Shown: positions 1 to 9,560 of the stretch, one piece after another
Position numbering within the stretch: position 1 is the stretch's first letter
Layout of the letters: each line of letters starts with the position of its first letter
Assembly (NCBI GenBank): GCA_016808115.1
Contig: JAEQBH010002438.1
Location: forward strand, 496,001 to 560,000
Reading direction: 5' to 3'
DNA length: 64,000 bases
Source of the DNA: Tetrastigma voinierianum
Lineage: Eukaryota > Streptophyta > Magnoliopsida > Vitales > Vitaceae
Position numbers and translations under genes: made by a program
The notes under the pieces: generated by a model
Database searches by the model: none
Told to the model about the DNA's origin: nothing
The model's input: only the letters and a program-made list of their open reading frames with translations

Positions 1-50
1 GTGATTCTTGGAGTTTTCGTGGTGGTCACCGAGGCAAAGGCTAGCGACCT

Positions 51-95
51 TATTGTACCTTTTGTAATAGATCGGATCACCTTCGAGACCGGTGT
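51..95 (+). pseudogene. copia Gag CCHC zinc knuckle
   Basis: In the frame starting at 51 the codons give a perfect CX2CX4HX4C array: Cys at 54 and 63, His at 78, Cys at 93. In copia Gag this knuckle binds the element RNA. A TAG a few codons upstream (about 42) interrupts the frame. The rest of Gag is outside the window. Confidence 0.8.
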
Positions 96-319
96 TGCTC
101 GATTACATCATTCGCCTCGCCTTTGCTAAATGTAGCCTAGTCTTTTAGATCGCCTTTTGCCTCGGTAGGGTCAGGCCTCCTCCTCCGTCACGGGAGTGAC
201 TCTTGCGCTGAAGGGGAATATGAGGAGTTTCTTTGCCTCACTCATGCTTCCAAATCAACTTCCATTGCTTACATTGTCAGGACTAATGTGCCTCTTGCCT
301 ATCTTACACACTCTCTCTT

Positions 320-900
320 AGCCATGGATTCTCAATTAGATGCCTCGATCATGCATCGGCCCAATAAGGATCTCTTCTCTTCCTTACTATCACTTCACCC
401 TTACCTATGATTACTTTGGCTAATGGGACTCAAACCATGGCCAAAGGCATCGGGTCCGCATGTCCCCTCCCATCTTTACCTCTTACTTATGTTCTCTATG
501 TCCCTGATTCTCCATATAATATTATATATGTTAGCAAATTAATACATGACCTTAATTGTTCGATTACCTTTTCTCACTCTTTGTCGCTATAGGACGGGGG
601 AATGCGGGAGAGACGATTGGCATAGGACGTAGGTCTCGAGAACCTTTATCATCTCAGTTCGACCCATGCTTCCATCGATACGCACTTGACAAATGACCCT
701 CTTCTGGAGTCTATCGTCGTCTCGATTAAATACGGACATTTCGAACCGAGAGAAGATGGTCTCTTGCTTTTCGGTTACACATCTTCATTAGAGTGGCCAG
801 GTCATGTCGACTTAGGAAGCATACTCGTGTTTTGTTCTCCCCAGCAGCTTAGAGTCCCGAACCCAGAGTCTCGTTTTTAGCTACGTCCTAGATGTTTAAG
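320..900 (+). pseudogene. copia protease / GAG-pre-integrase remnant
   Basis: A segment at about 320-400 resembles the region around the copia protease active site, but the usual DSGAS is not legible: only an Asp-Ala-Ser-like string followed by NKDLFSS is seen. The next frame (407-592) reads ITLANGTQTMAKGIGSA and then VLYVPDSPYNI, which is the GAG-pre-integrase domain. Later fragments to about 900 continue toward the integrase N-terminus but are scrambled by stops. Confidence 0.75.
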
Positions 901-1009
901 GGGTTAGATCCGGGTCGTCTACTTTAGGTTTATGGTATTTTGTTACATTTATTGATGATGTTTTCTATTGTACTTGGCTATTTTTAATGAAAAGTCGAAT
1001 TGAGTTATT

Positions 1010-1560
1010 TTCAGTATTCCAAACATTCTTTGTTGAGATTCACAATCAATTTCATACTTCTATTCGAATCTTACGCAGTGATAATGCCTTGTAATACCTT
1101 TATGCCCATTTTTCTGACTTTTTATCCTCTCATGGTATTCTTCATCAGTCTCTTTGTGCTTACACTCCCGCAATGAAAATAAATTGGTTGAAGCGCGAAA
1201 TCATGTGAAATTGAGACGATTCCGCAGCTCTTCTCCTCCATAAATACGGTTCTGAGCGTTTTGGGACGCTATCTTGACCACCTGCTATTTGATCAATCTC
1301 ATGCCCTCTTTTGTTCTGGGTGATCAAGTTCCTCTTTCTCTTCTCTTTCCTAATCAACCCCTGTTTTGTCTCCCTCCGCGTGTTTTCAGATGCACTTGTT
1401 TTGTCCACATACTTACTCCTGGCCAAGATAAACTTTTTGCTAAGGCAACGAAGTGCATCTTCCTTGGTTATTCCCGCCTTTAACGCAGTTTCTATTCTCC
1501 CGATACACCTCGATACTTCGTTTCTGCTGATGTCACATTTTTCGACCATTCTTATCTTTT
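1010..1560 (+). pseudogene. copia integrase core / C-terminal remnant
   Basis: Frames here recall the copia integrase core: a stretch with RSDNA near 1075, a TACYLINLMPS-like stretch at about 1275, then FRCTCFVHILTPGQDKL and KCIFLGYS (about 1385-1480), the conserved end of the integrase region. The D,D35E triad cannot be followed because of frameshifts. Confidence 0.78.
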
Positions 1561-1919
1561 CTCTACCCCACCTCCTTCCAGTCTCGAGGTCTTATCTCTA
1601 CCTCTCATCTTTCCCATTCCGGCCTTATCATCTGAGTCCCCAGCTACTCCACCTCGTCCATTACAGGTTTATACTCGTCGTTCGCGTATCGACACCAGGC
1701 CTCCCGATGACTCATCTCCTATGACACCCTCCTCCACGTCGCCGGTCTTGTCGTCTCCCACTGATCCTCCCATCGCCATTCGGAAAGGTACTCGTTCCTT
1801 TTTTGATCCTCATCCTATTTATACTTTCCTATCTTATGATCGTTTATCTTCACCATATTCTGCTTTTATTTCCACATTGTCTTCCGTTTCTATTCCTCAC
1901 ACTGTACATGAGGCCCTCT

Positions 1920-2800
1920 CTCATCCGAGCTGGAAATAGGCAATGGTTGAAGAAATGGCTGCTTTGCATTCTACTTGCTCATGGGACCTAGTCCCCTTAC
2001 CTGCTGGCAAGTCCCCTGTTGGTTGCCGTTGGGTTTATACTATTAAGATTGGTCCGGATGGTCGGATGGATCGTCTTAAGGCTCGTTTGGTTGCTAAGGG
2101 GTATACTCAGATATATGAGTCCGATTACTATGACACTTTCTCTCTTGTTGCCAAGATGGCTTCCGTTCATCTTCTCTTATCTATGGTCGCTATGAGCTCT
2201 TAGCCCCTATATCATTTGGACATCAAGAGTGCTTTTCTCCATGGCGACCTCGCTAAGGAGGTATATATGGAGCAACCGCTTGGATTTGTTGCTCAGGGGG
2301 AGTCTGGTTTAGTATGCAGGCTACGTTGTTCCTTATATGACCTAAAGCAGTCCCCTCGAGCTTGGTTTGGCCGCTTTAGCTCTATGGTACAAGAGTTCGG
2401 TATGACTCAAAACACATCAGACCACTCTGTCTTCTATCATCATATATCATCAGGATAGTGCATCTATCTGATTGTTTATGTGGACGATATTGTTATAACA
2501 GGAAGTGATCATGATGGTATTTGAAAACTTAAACAACATCTCTTGTGCGATTTTAGGCAAAGATTTGGGAGAAAGCAGAAATGCTACGAGATTGAGATAA
2601 TTGATTAATTCGGTGTGGTCATATCTCAGAGGAAGTATGTCTTGGATATATTGGAGGAAATTGGTATGCTAGACTGTAAACTTGTAGGCACTCTTATGGA
2701 TCCGACTATCAAGCTTGTACTTGGATAGGGGGAGCCTCTACGAGATTCAGGGAGATATTGAAGACTAAACTACCTCACCATCACTCGACCAGACATTTCT
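1920..2800 (+). pseudogene. copia reverse transcriptase remnant
   Basis: RT sequence in several frame pieces. 1943-2203 holds the GCRWVYTIKIGPDG and RLKARLVAKGYTQ block. 2216-2458 holds DIKSAFLHGDL, VYMEQPLGF and the SPRAWFGRF block. The catalytic YVDD is at 2477-2488 and still intact, followed by ITGSD. TAG stops at about 2201 and 2456 interrupt otherwise continuous homology. Beyond 2500 the frame shifts repeatedly. Confidence 0.9.
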
Positions 2801-3039
2801 TTTCATGTGAGTTTAGTTAGTTGGTTCCTACAGTCACCATGTGATAGCCATTGGGATCTTTGTGATCTGTGTCTCGGATTACTTATATCAAAGGAACAGG
2901 GCCGGGGAGTGTTATGTAACGAGGGGAGTCGCACCGGGTGTTGGATGTGTGATGAGTAGGCGGGGCTCACTTGCGGATCAGGCGGCTTCGCGTCTTGAGG
3001 ATGTGTTTATTTATTGGAGCAACTTAATATCACGGAAAA

Positions 3040-3370
3040 GTAAGCCGAGTTAGTGGTCGGATGCAGTGTTGAAGTTGAGTATCGAGCTATGACTTTGGCA
3101 TCGTGTGAACTTATATGGCTTAAACACCTTATTTAGGAGCTAAGATTTGGGAATGATGGCCAAATGACGCTTGTGTGTGATAACCAAGCAACTTTATACA
3201 TTGCTTCTAACCCAAGCTTTCATGAGAGGACCAAACATATTGAAATGGACCGTCACTTCATTCGAGAGAAGATTGCCTCAGGATGCAAAATTATTAGTTT
3301 CGTCAACTCGAGTGACCAATTAGCAGACATTTTCAATAAGTCTCTCCGAGGTCCAAGGATTTAGTTCATT
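3040..3370 (+). pseudogene. copia RNase H remnant
   Basis: The C-terminal RNase H region. 3060-3120 reads like the AEYRAMxLASCELIWL motif with damage. 3164-3363 reads LVCDNQATLYIASNPSFHERTKHIE followed by DRHFIREKI and LADIFNKSLRG, the hallmark end of copia Pol. Only the N-terminal part is frameshifted. The stop at about 3362 precedes the PPT and 3' LTR. Confidence 0.9.
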
Positions 3371-3434
3371 TGTAACAAGCTTGGTGCATATAACCTATGT
3401 GCATATAACCTATGTGCTCCAGTTTGAGGGGGAG

Positions 3435-3588
3435 TGTTGAGAATCATAGGATATTCTTAGAATATCCTCTGATTTATTTTTCCTTTTTTTGTGCCTTCCT
3501 AACCTATATAAATAGGTAGGACCTATGTTGTATTTTATTCATTCAATAAAAAGAAAATGATTCCTTCCTTCTCTCTTCACAGTTCTCA
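3435..3588 (+). repeat. copia 3' LTR (short, about 154 bp)
   Basis: The LTR starts with TGTTGAGAAT right after the GGGGGAG polypurine tract. It holds a TATA box (TATATAAATA, 3505-3514) and an AATAAA (3545-3550), and most simply ends at CA 3588. From about 3594 the sequence is already chromovirus RT. The 5' LTR is outside the window, so the end is inferred from where foreign homology resumes. Confidence 0.72.
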
Positions 3589-3593
3589 AGGAA

Positions 3594-4260
3594 GGAACTT
3601 CATTGATTTAAGTAAGACCTTACCGATATCCTTAGTGTGAAGGACGAGATGGAGCGTTTAATTGCTGAGATGCTAGGAGCAGGGATTATACAACCCAGTA
3701 CCAGTCTTTTCTCTAGCCCAGTTTTATTGGTTAAAAAAAAAAGACGACAGCTGGAGGTTTTGTATCGATTATCGAGCTCTCAACTGAGCTACTGTGCCAA
3801 ACAAATTTCCGATCCTCGTTATTGAAGAACTATTGGATGAGCTACATGGGGCTGTTGTTTTCAGCAAAATTGATTTAACATCCGGGTACCATCAGATTCG
3901 TGTAAAGGCCGAAGATGCTCTAAAAACCACTTTTTGCACACACACTGGCCACTATGAGTTTTTGGTTATGCCTTTCGGCTTAACAAATGCTCCGTCGACA
4001 TCCAATCATTGATGAACGACATATTTCGTCAGTTCCTTCGGAAATTTGTACTGGTATTTTTCGATGACATTCTCATCTATAGCCCCAACACTACAACTCA
4101 TGTTGAACATCTGCGGCTGGTCTTCACCGCTCTTCATTCCCATCACCTATCTGCGAATGTCAAGAAATGTGTATTTGGACAGCCTCGAATTACATATCTT
4201 GGACCACATTATTGATGCTTAGGGCGTCTCAGCTGATTCCTCCAAAATTCAGGCAATGTT
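3594..4260 (+). pseudogene. chromovirus reverse transcriptase remnant
   Basis: 3613-3630 encodes VRPYRYP, the start of gypsy RT homology. It is followed by KDEMERLIAEMLGAGIIQPS (from 3637), KIDLTSGYHQIRV (from about 3868) and MPFGLTNAPS. The catalytic FDDILIYS has its Asp pair at 4063-4068, intact. Stops and frameshifts occur near 3625, 3750, 3825 and 4010. Confidence 0.9.
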
Positions 4261-4392
4261 AGATTGGCCCATCCGCTGATCTTCGGGGCTTCACGAGGTT
4301 TTTAAGGCTTAATTGGTTACTCTGAGAAGTTTGTGCAAACTTCGATTGCATTAACCTAACCTCTTGTAATAGCTCCCGAATGATGCCTTTCG

Positions 4393-4850
4393 TTGGAATT
4401 CAGATGCGGACCATGCCTTCCAAACTCTGAAAAAACCATGACTAGCCTACCGGTTTTAGCCTTATCGGATTTTTCTAAGGAATTTGTGATCAAGGCAGAG
4501 GCTTCGGGTTTGGGACTAGGAGCAGTTTTGATGCAAGATGAACACCATATTGCTTTCTATAGTAAAAAACTCAGCACCATAGCCCGCACCAAATCTGTAT
4601 ACGAGCGAGAATTAATGGCTATTGTCTTTGCCATTAAGAAGTGGAGCCCGTACATTTTGGGTAAGCATTTCGTGGTCCGGACTGACCAACGCAGCCTCCG
4701 TTTTTGCTAGAACAAAGGGTAGTTGAGGCTGAATACCAAAAGTGGCTGATCAAACTTATGCCGTATAACTTCAGAATCCTATACAAGCCTGGACGCTCAA
4801 ATTCAGCGGCAGGTTCCTGATCACAAATACCAGAAGGGGCCTCCTTATCT
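4393..4850 (+). pseudogene. chromovirus RNase H remnant
   Basis: 4393-4710 reads LPVLALSDFSKEFVIKAEAS and then GLGLGAVLMQ, FYSKKLS, YERELMAIVFAIKKW and the TDQ motif, all RNase H signatures. The first catalytic acidic residue, normally Asp before A-S-G, is Glu here. The frame breaks after 4710, although YQKWLIKLMPY-like sequence continues to about 4780. Confidence 0.88.
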
Positions 4851-5006
4851 CTACTGTCAGCCACAATTATAAAGGATTTCGAGGAGTTAAAGAAAATGGT
4901 AGGTGTCGACCCTTTTTTATCTAATATTCAGTAGGTCATCCAACAGGATCCTGCATCCTACCCTGGCTATTCACTAGAGGAGGGGCATCTTCATTACAAT
5001 GGGAAA

Positions 5007-5771
5007 TTGGTCATTCCCTCGAAATCACCATATATCCCTCTATTATTGAGAGAATTCCATAGCAGTGCAGTGGGCAGTCATGCAGGTATACGGCGCACCT
5101 ACAATCGTTTGGCCACGGAATTCTATTGGAAGGGTATGAAAAAACAAGTGCAACAATTTGTCACAACCTATGAAACATGTCCGAGGAACAAACATGAGAC
5201 AACATCACCGACAGGAATCCTACAACCTCTTCCAATTCCTGATCAAGTATGGGAGGACATCACGATGGATTTTATTGAGGGTCTTCCTAAGTCAAAGGGG
5301 TATAACATTATTTTAGTAGTGGTAGACAGGCTAACTAAATATGCGCACTTGGTGGCATTAAAGCACCCCTTCACAGCAATGGAAGTGGCCTGAATTGTAA
5401 AACAGGAAGTGGTTTACCTCCATGGTATACACTGATCCATTGTGTCGGATCGTGATAAAATTTTTATGAGCCTGTTTTGGAGATAATTATTTTCCTTGCA
5501 AGGGTCTGAACTTCGACGCTCAGCCTATCACCCGCAAACTGACGGACAATCAGAAGTAGTTAATTGAGGGTTGGAAACTTATCTACGTTGTTTTGCATCA
5601 GAAAAACCGACAAGCTGGGTCACTTGGCTAGCATGGGTACAGTATCACTACAATACTGTCTTCCATACAGCTGCTGGAATGACTCCTTTTCGTGCTCTTT
5701 ATGGACGCCATTCCCCTCCTCTAGTCCGCTATGAAATGGGCTCAGCAGCGAGCGCAGAAGTTGAACATTAG
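5007..5771 (+). pseudogene. chromovirus integrase remnant
   Basis: 5007-5393 carries the H-H-C-C zinc region (HSSAVGSHAG, then a YETC where the first Cys of the usual pair is Tyr) and the start of the catalytic core (WEDITMDFIEGLPKSKGYN and VVVDRLTKYAHL). A TGA ends this frame at 5391-5393. 5571-5771 resumes with TWLAWVQYHYNTVFHTAAGM and ALYGRHSPPL. Confidence 0.9.
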
Positions 5772-5839
5772 TTGCTGAATCGTGATGCTATCTTGCTGGA
5801 GCTCAAAGACCACTTGCAGCAATGCTCATCGTCGTGATG

Positions 5840-6457
5840 TTGTTTATGTTGTTTATAAGGTCGGTGATCATGTCTTTGTTAAGCTCAAACCTTATCGTCA
5901 ACAATCCCTTTGCACCCGATTGAATGAGAAACTGACTCCTGATTATTTCGGCCCATTCGAAGTGTTGCGACGGGTTGGTCACGTTGCCTATCAACTGAGA
6001 CTACCCCCAGCTGCTAAAATTCATGATGTGTTCATGTCTCACAACTCAAGCGTGCTATCAACTACCCCTAGCTGCTAAAATTCATGATGTGTTTCATGTC
6101 TCACAACTCAAGTGTGCTATCGGTTCCCATGCGAGCTATTCATCTATTCCATACCAGTTAACCGCTGACTTGGAATTGATTGTGGAACCATTGGAGATTA
6201 AGGGGGTCTGCCCAGCTAAGCAACCTGGTATGACAGGTACTGAAGTCCTAATTCGTTGGAAGGACTTACCAGTTTTTGAGGATTCCTGGGAGTCTTTTGA
6301 TGAGATTCAGCAACAATTTCCAGTTTTCAATCTTGAGGACAAGGTGCAAGCTTGGGTGGCGGGTAATGTTAAGCCCCCTATTCAAATCACTAATGCTAGG
6401 CGTAGAAAGAAAATAAATAAGTCGAACATGAGGGCAACAGGTTCACAAGACCGTTAA
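5840..6457 (+). pseudogene. chromovirus integrase C-terminus and chromodomain
   Basis: 5840-5995 encodes the GDHVFVKLKPYRQ and LTPDYFGPFEVLRRVG block of the integrase C-terminus. 6023-6457 contains IHDVFHVSQLK and then a chromodomain (TEVLIRWKDLPVFEDSWES), which in this clade tethers integrase to heterochromatin. The IHDVF segment occurs twice because of a 61-bp tandem duplication, which shifts the frame. Confidence 0.88.
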
Positions 6458-6690
6458 GGAGGGGGGTATACATGTCTTTTGGATGGATTGGTAGTTAGGA
6501 TTCCTTCAAGCTGGCTCCTGGATGGGGAGTGTTTTCATTATTTTTGCATTGCTGTTTTGTTTATAGAACTATCGAAATTCCTCCCACTTGATGTAATCTC
6601 TCTAGCAAAACCAATACTAGCAGTTTTCTTTTCTAAAACCAGAGTCCTCAAAATCTCTGGTTCATTCCTTCTTTAGCAAAATACCTAACA
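6458..6690 (+). repeat. possible chromovirus 3' LTR remnant
   Basis: The sequence follows the chromovirus stop and a purine-rich GGAGGGGGGTA tract, where a 3' LTR should begin. No second copy lies in the window to prove it, and I see no clear TATA box. Truncated LTR is the best guess. Confidence 0.35.
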
Positions 6691-7498
6691 CAACACTTGT
6701 CCATGATTTCCTCTAGTAAAGAGGATTCAATCATTTCACATTAGTGTAGTAGGGCGACATTTGGAACATACATCCTGGGTATTTAAATGAAAATCATTAC
6801 AACATTGGCTTAAATGCCTGTATCAATCATGCAAAGTGACTTATGTTCTTGAAATTATTTAGCATGCTGACAAAGTTAAGTTTTTTGTTCTCTTTTCTGA
6901 TTCATGTTGAACTAGTTAAGGATACTGCCTGATTTAGTAGACATAATTCAAAAATCATTACTATCCAACAATATTACCATCAAAGTGTCTCTGGATTATA
7001 TTGACTACTCAAAAATGCTAATATATGCTTCCTTTTTCTGATACTTCATTGTTTGTCAGAAAAGTATCTACTCGTCATATTTTATTGTCTGTCCTAGATT
7101 TTGGACCATTTATTCTATGTTTCCTGTTAGTTTCTATGCAGAGAATCATGTGCATAAAAATTCATGAACCCCCAAACCTATGCTATCGCAATAATAGACT
7201 GCTGACAAGTTGGTACTAACAGGGTTCTCTATGTCTTGCAGTCTTTTGATTGATTTTCTCAGCTACTTTGATAAGAAGCTATTAGTGGTGTATATATGCG
7301 GCCTCTCTCCCAGCCTAGGCTTTATGTTTAGGATAAAAAGAATTAATACTTTTCCATGCTGTGTTGATACTTTGCTGCTTCTTGTCTTCGTGAAGAAACT
7401 TAAATGCTGAATGTTTTCTATTTCCATTTCAGTTTCTCGGTTGCTGCAACTATTTATAAGTAGGAGTCAGAATGGGTAATTGTTCCATTGAAATGCAG
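6691..7498. other. AT-rich stretch without a recognisable gene
   Basis: AT-rich sequence between the chromovirus remnant and the first TLDc exon. Short frames give no family I recognise. It may be intron of the TLDc gene: polypyrimidine-AG acceptor-like sites occur at about 7220-7243 and 7420-7432. I could not identify the upstream TLDc exons. Confidence 0.4.
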
Positions 7499-8761
7499 AA
7501 ATGATGAAGGACCAACAGTGCTAATAATTAAGGATAAAGAAGGTTACATATATGGAGGTTATTCTTCTCAGCCTTGGGAGAGGCACAGTGACTTCTATGG
7601 GGATATGAAATCTTTTCTCTTTCAGATATTTCCAAAGGCATCCATTTTCAAGCCTGGAGCAAACAATAATATACAATAGATAGCTTTCCTAGTTCCTCTC
7701 TTTGTTTTGGTGCCTAGTTTGGGTCCACTCATTCTCAAATGGTTCTGAAGTGATGTTTTTTTTTTAAATATGGTATTGTTATTCATAATTTTGTCTGGCT
7801 AATACTGAAGGTTTAATAATGATGCCAGAAAGAGTACCCTCAAAATATGGGCAGTAACTTGACCGCAGCTTAAGAGATGATAATTTTTTCTTCCTTCCCC
7901 CAAATGAAAACTTGTATTATGTTTGAAATGCTGAATATCATATGGGATAGTCTAAGAGGTTGGATAACATATATTAGTCCATGTACTTGTTTGATTGAGA
8001 ATGAAAAAAGATAGAAGTTGGAATAACATTTCCATCTTCTTTCTCATATCCCTTAGATATAGGAAATTTCATAATCCCATGGGAGAAGATTAGATATACA
8101 TCCTATGGATTGTAAATTATTTTCTTTTATTTGTTCTCTTTTATGTTGTATTTTTAACCTTGTTATGTTAGTCTCTTTGTGGGGGAAAAAAAATAAACGC
8201 TTAAATATTTGGTTGGAAAATGTAATATATTTTAATATTACTAATAATAAAGAAATAAATTTCTTGTTTAAAAATGAGTTATGCATTGATATTTAAATGA
8301 TGCTTAACGTGAAACAAAATTCCTGATTTTTTAAATATCGAATATTGGGATTTTTTATTTATTTGAAAAGTAACTTAATATTAGGATGAAATTTGTTTTC
8401 CATTCAAAGTTTATTCTTATGATAATGTAAACACTAGCACGGTATGACATCCTATCAGATATATTATCATTTGACATGTATATCCCATCTATCAACTAAC
8501 CAAAAATAGCCTTGGTTTGACATCATATTTTAACTAGGAGAAGTTGCATATTTTAGCATATCTAATTTGTTTTGTCTTTTTGCCACATACTTTTGTACCA
8601 TGTTTAGTTGCTTACATATAATATGGGGCAAGATAAAAGTTCAGATAATATATCTTGTTTCATTTTATTACAATTTAATAAAATAAGAATTATATTTTGT
8701 GACAATGAAGTTAGATCAACCTTTTTAGGAATTATTTGGGAGTTTATAAAGCACAACCATT

Positions 8762-8876
8762 GCCAATGAGGCCTAGCTCAGTGGTTAACGGCTAGTGTGG
8801 GAATAGGGAGCTAAGGGAGGGAAGGGGACCAGGTTCAAAGTCCCAGCGAGACAATATTGGTATATCAGTAAAATAA
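8762..8876 (+). mobile_element. tRNA-derived SINE
   Basis: A 115-bp insert with an internal RNA polymerase III promoter: A box TAGCTCAGTGG at 8774-8784 and B box GGTTCAAAGTCC at 8832-8843. It is flanked by a perfect 14-bp direct repeat (AAAGCACAACCATT at 8748-8761 and 8877-8890). Spacer and flanks do not fold as a functional tRNA. The flanking duplication and AT-rich tail show retroposition by LINE machinery. Confidence 0.88.
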
Positions 8877-8963
8877 AAAGCACAACCATTATTTAGATAG
8901 ATTTGTCTGGTGTGCTCCACCACTTCTTTCTACTTTCCTGTGTTTTGTAGGGTTTCTAGAGTG

Positions 8964-8964
<1 letters not shown>

Positions 8965-9029
<65 letters not shown>
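8965..9029. repeat. (TA)n-(GA)n compound microsatellite
   Basis: About 17 TA units (8965-8998) run directly into about 15 GA units (8999-9029). It lies in the TLDc intron. Confidence 0.97.
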
Positions 9030-9030
<1 letters not shown>

Positions 9031-9560
9031 AAAGATTCTACTTCCTGTGGAGATTGTTTTGAGTATTTGGAAACCAAAACATTAAGTCAAGTTGCATTTA
9101 TTATATAGCTTCTTAACTTGGATTGAAGTTGGTTGTGATATCAGTGGGACGATGGAAAAAGTTTAAGCTGTGAGGATTGGATAGGGTGAAATGCTAAAAG
9201 CCAAATATTTTAAAGATTGTGCGTGTTTTTGTTTAATAGTAATCATGCTGAAAATTATTTTGTTTGCAGTGTGCTGTGAATTTCAGTTCAGATAGCATCC
9301 CAAACGGTATTGGTTTTGGAGGCTTTGGATTGTTCCTTTCAGCGAGCTTTGACGAAGGGCAAACCTTTCCCTGCACCACATTTGGCAGCCCTTGCCTCTC
9401 CAAGATCAATCAAATACACCCAGAAGTGATAGAATGCTGGAGTGTAATCCCGAAAGGACCACAAGGAAGGCAGGAGGCTAGGAAAGGCACTATATTAGAG
9501 AGATTTAAGGAGGACCGCCATATGCTCAATATGGTTGGGCTTGCAAATTCGAGCGAGTAA

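Larger units (their letters stand above)
1..3588 (+). mobile_element. Ty1/copia LTR retrotransposon, 3' part, degenerate
   Basis: Plus-strand remnant of a copia element whose 5' LTR and most of Gag lie left of the window. In order it shows a Gag zinc knuckle, a decayed protease site followed by a GAG-pre-integrase segment, integrase, RT with YVDD, RNase H, a polypurine tract (AGGGGGAG near 3427) and a short 3' LTR. The integrase-RT-RNase H order defines Ty1/copia. Many stops and frameshifts make it non-coding. Several stops look like deaminated CAG, CAA or TGG codons (about 1937, 2201, 2456). Its right end abuts chromovirus RT sequence without a spacer, so it probably inserted into that element. 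Confidence 0.93.
3589..6457 (+). mobile_element. Ty3/gypsy chromovirus, degenerate pol part
   Basis: Plus-strand Ty3/gypsy Pol with the order RT, RNase H, integrase, chromodomain, typical of plant chromoviruses. The part upstream of RT is missing here because the copia element occupies it. The reading frame is broken at least ten times. A local 61-bp tandem duplication lies at 6000-6122. The likely polypurine tract GGAGGGGGGTA is at about 6457-6470. Confidence 0.92.
7677..9269 (+). other. intron of the TLDc gene fragment
   Basis: 1.6 kb of AT-rich non-coding sequence separates the two TLDc exons. It ends in TTTGTTTGCAG, a good acceptor. The donor side reads TAGATAGC rather than GT. It contains a SINE (8762-8876) and a compound microsatellite. 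Small frames at 8053-8296 on both strands are chance. Confidence 0.7.
7499..9560 (+). pseudogene. TLDc-domain protein, 3' gene fragment (two exons)
   Basis: Two blocks match the C-terminal half of a plant TLDc-domain protein (oxidation-resistance OXR/TLDc family). Exon 1 (7499-7676) follows an AG acceptor and reads GPTVLIIKDKEGYIYGGY, then QPWERHSDFYGDMKSFLFQ and KPGANNNIQ. Exon 2 (9270-9560) follows TTTGCAG and reads CAVNFSSDSIPNGIGFGG, then GLFLSASFDEGQTF, CTTFGSPCLSK, PEVIECW and ends LANSSE-TAA. The first exons are not visible. From my knowledge of the family, exon 1 lacks one residue near KPTGAN and exon 2 lacks about four residues after GFGG. No GT donor follows exon 1 (CAA-TAG-ATAGC). 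A decayed gene fragment is most likely, but a divergent live gene cannot be excluded. Confidence 0.78.

Noticed and set aside
1160..1549. 129-codon minus-strand ORF
   Set aside because: Antisense to the copia integrase remnant.
5782..6078. Separate small protein gene
   Set aside because: It is the integrase C-terminus of the chromovirus, with a frame change caused by the tandem duplication.
8770..8850. Possible functional tRNA gene
   Set aside because: A and B boxes are present, but the sequence does not form a cloverleaf and is flanked by a retroposition TSD, so it is a SINE.
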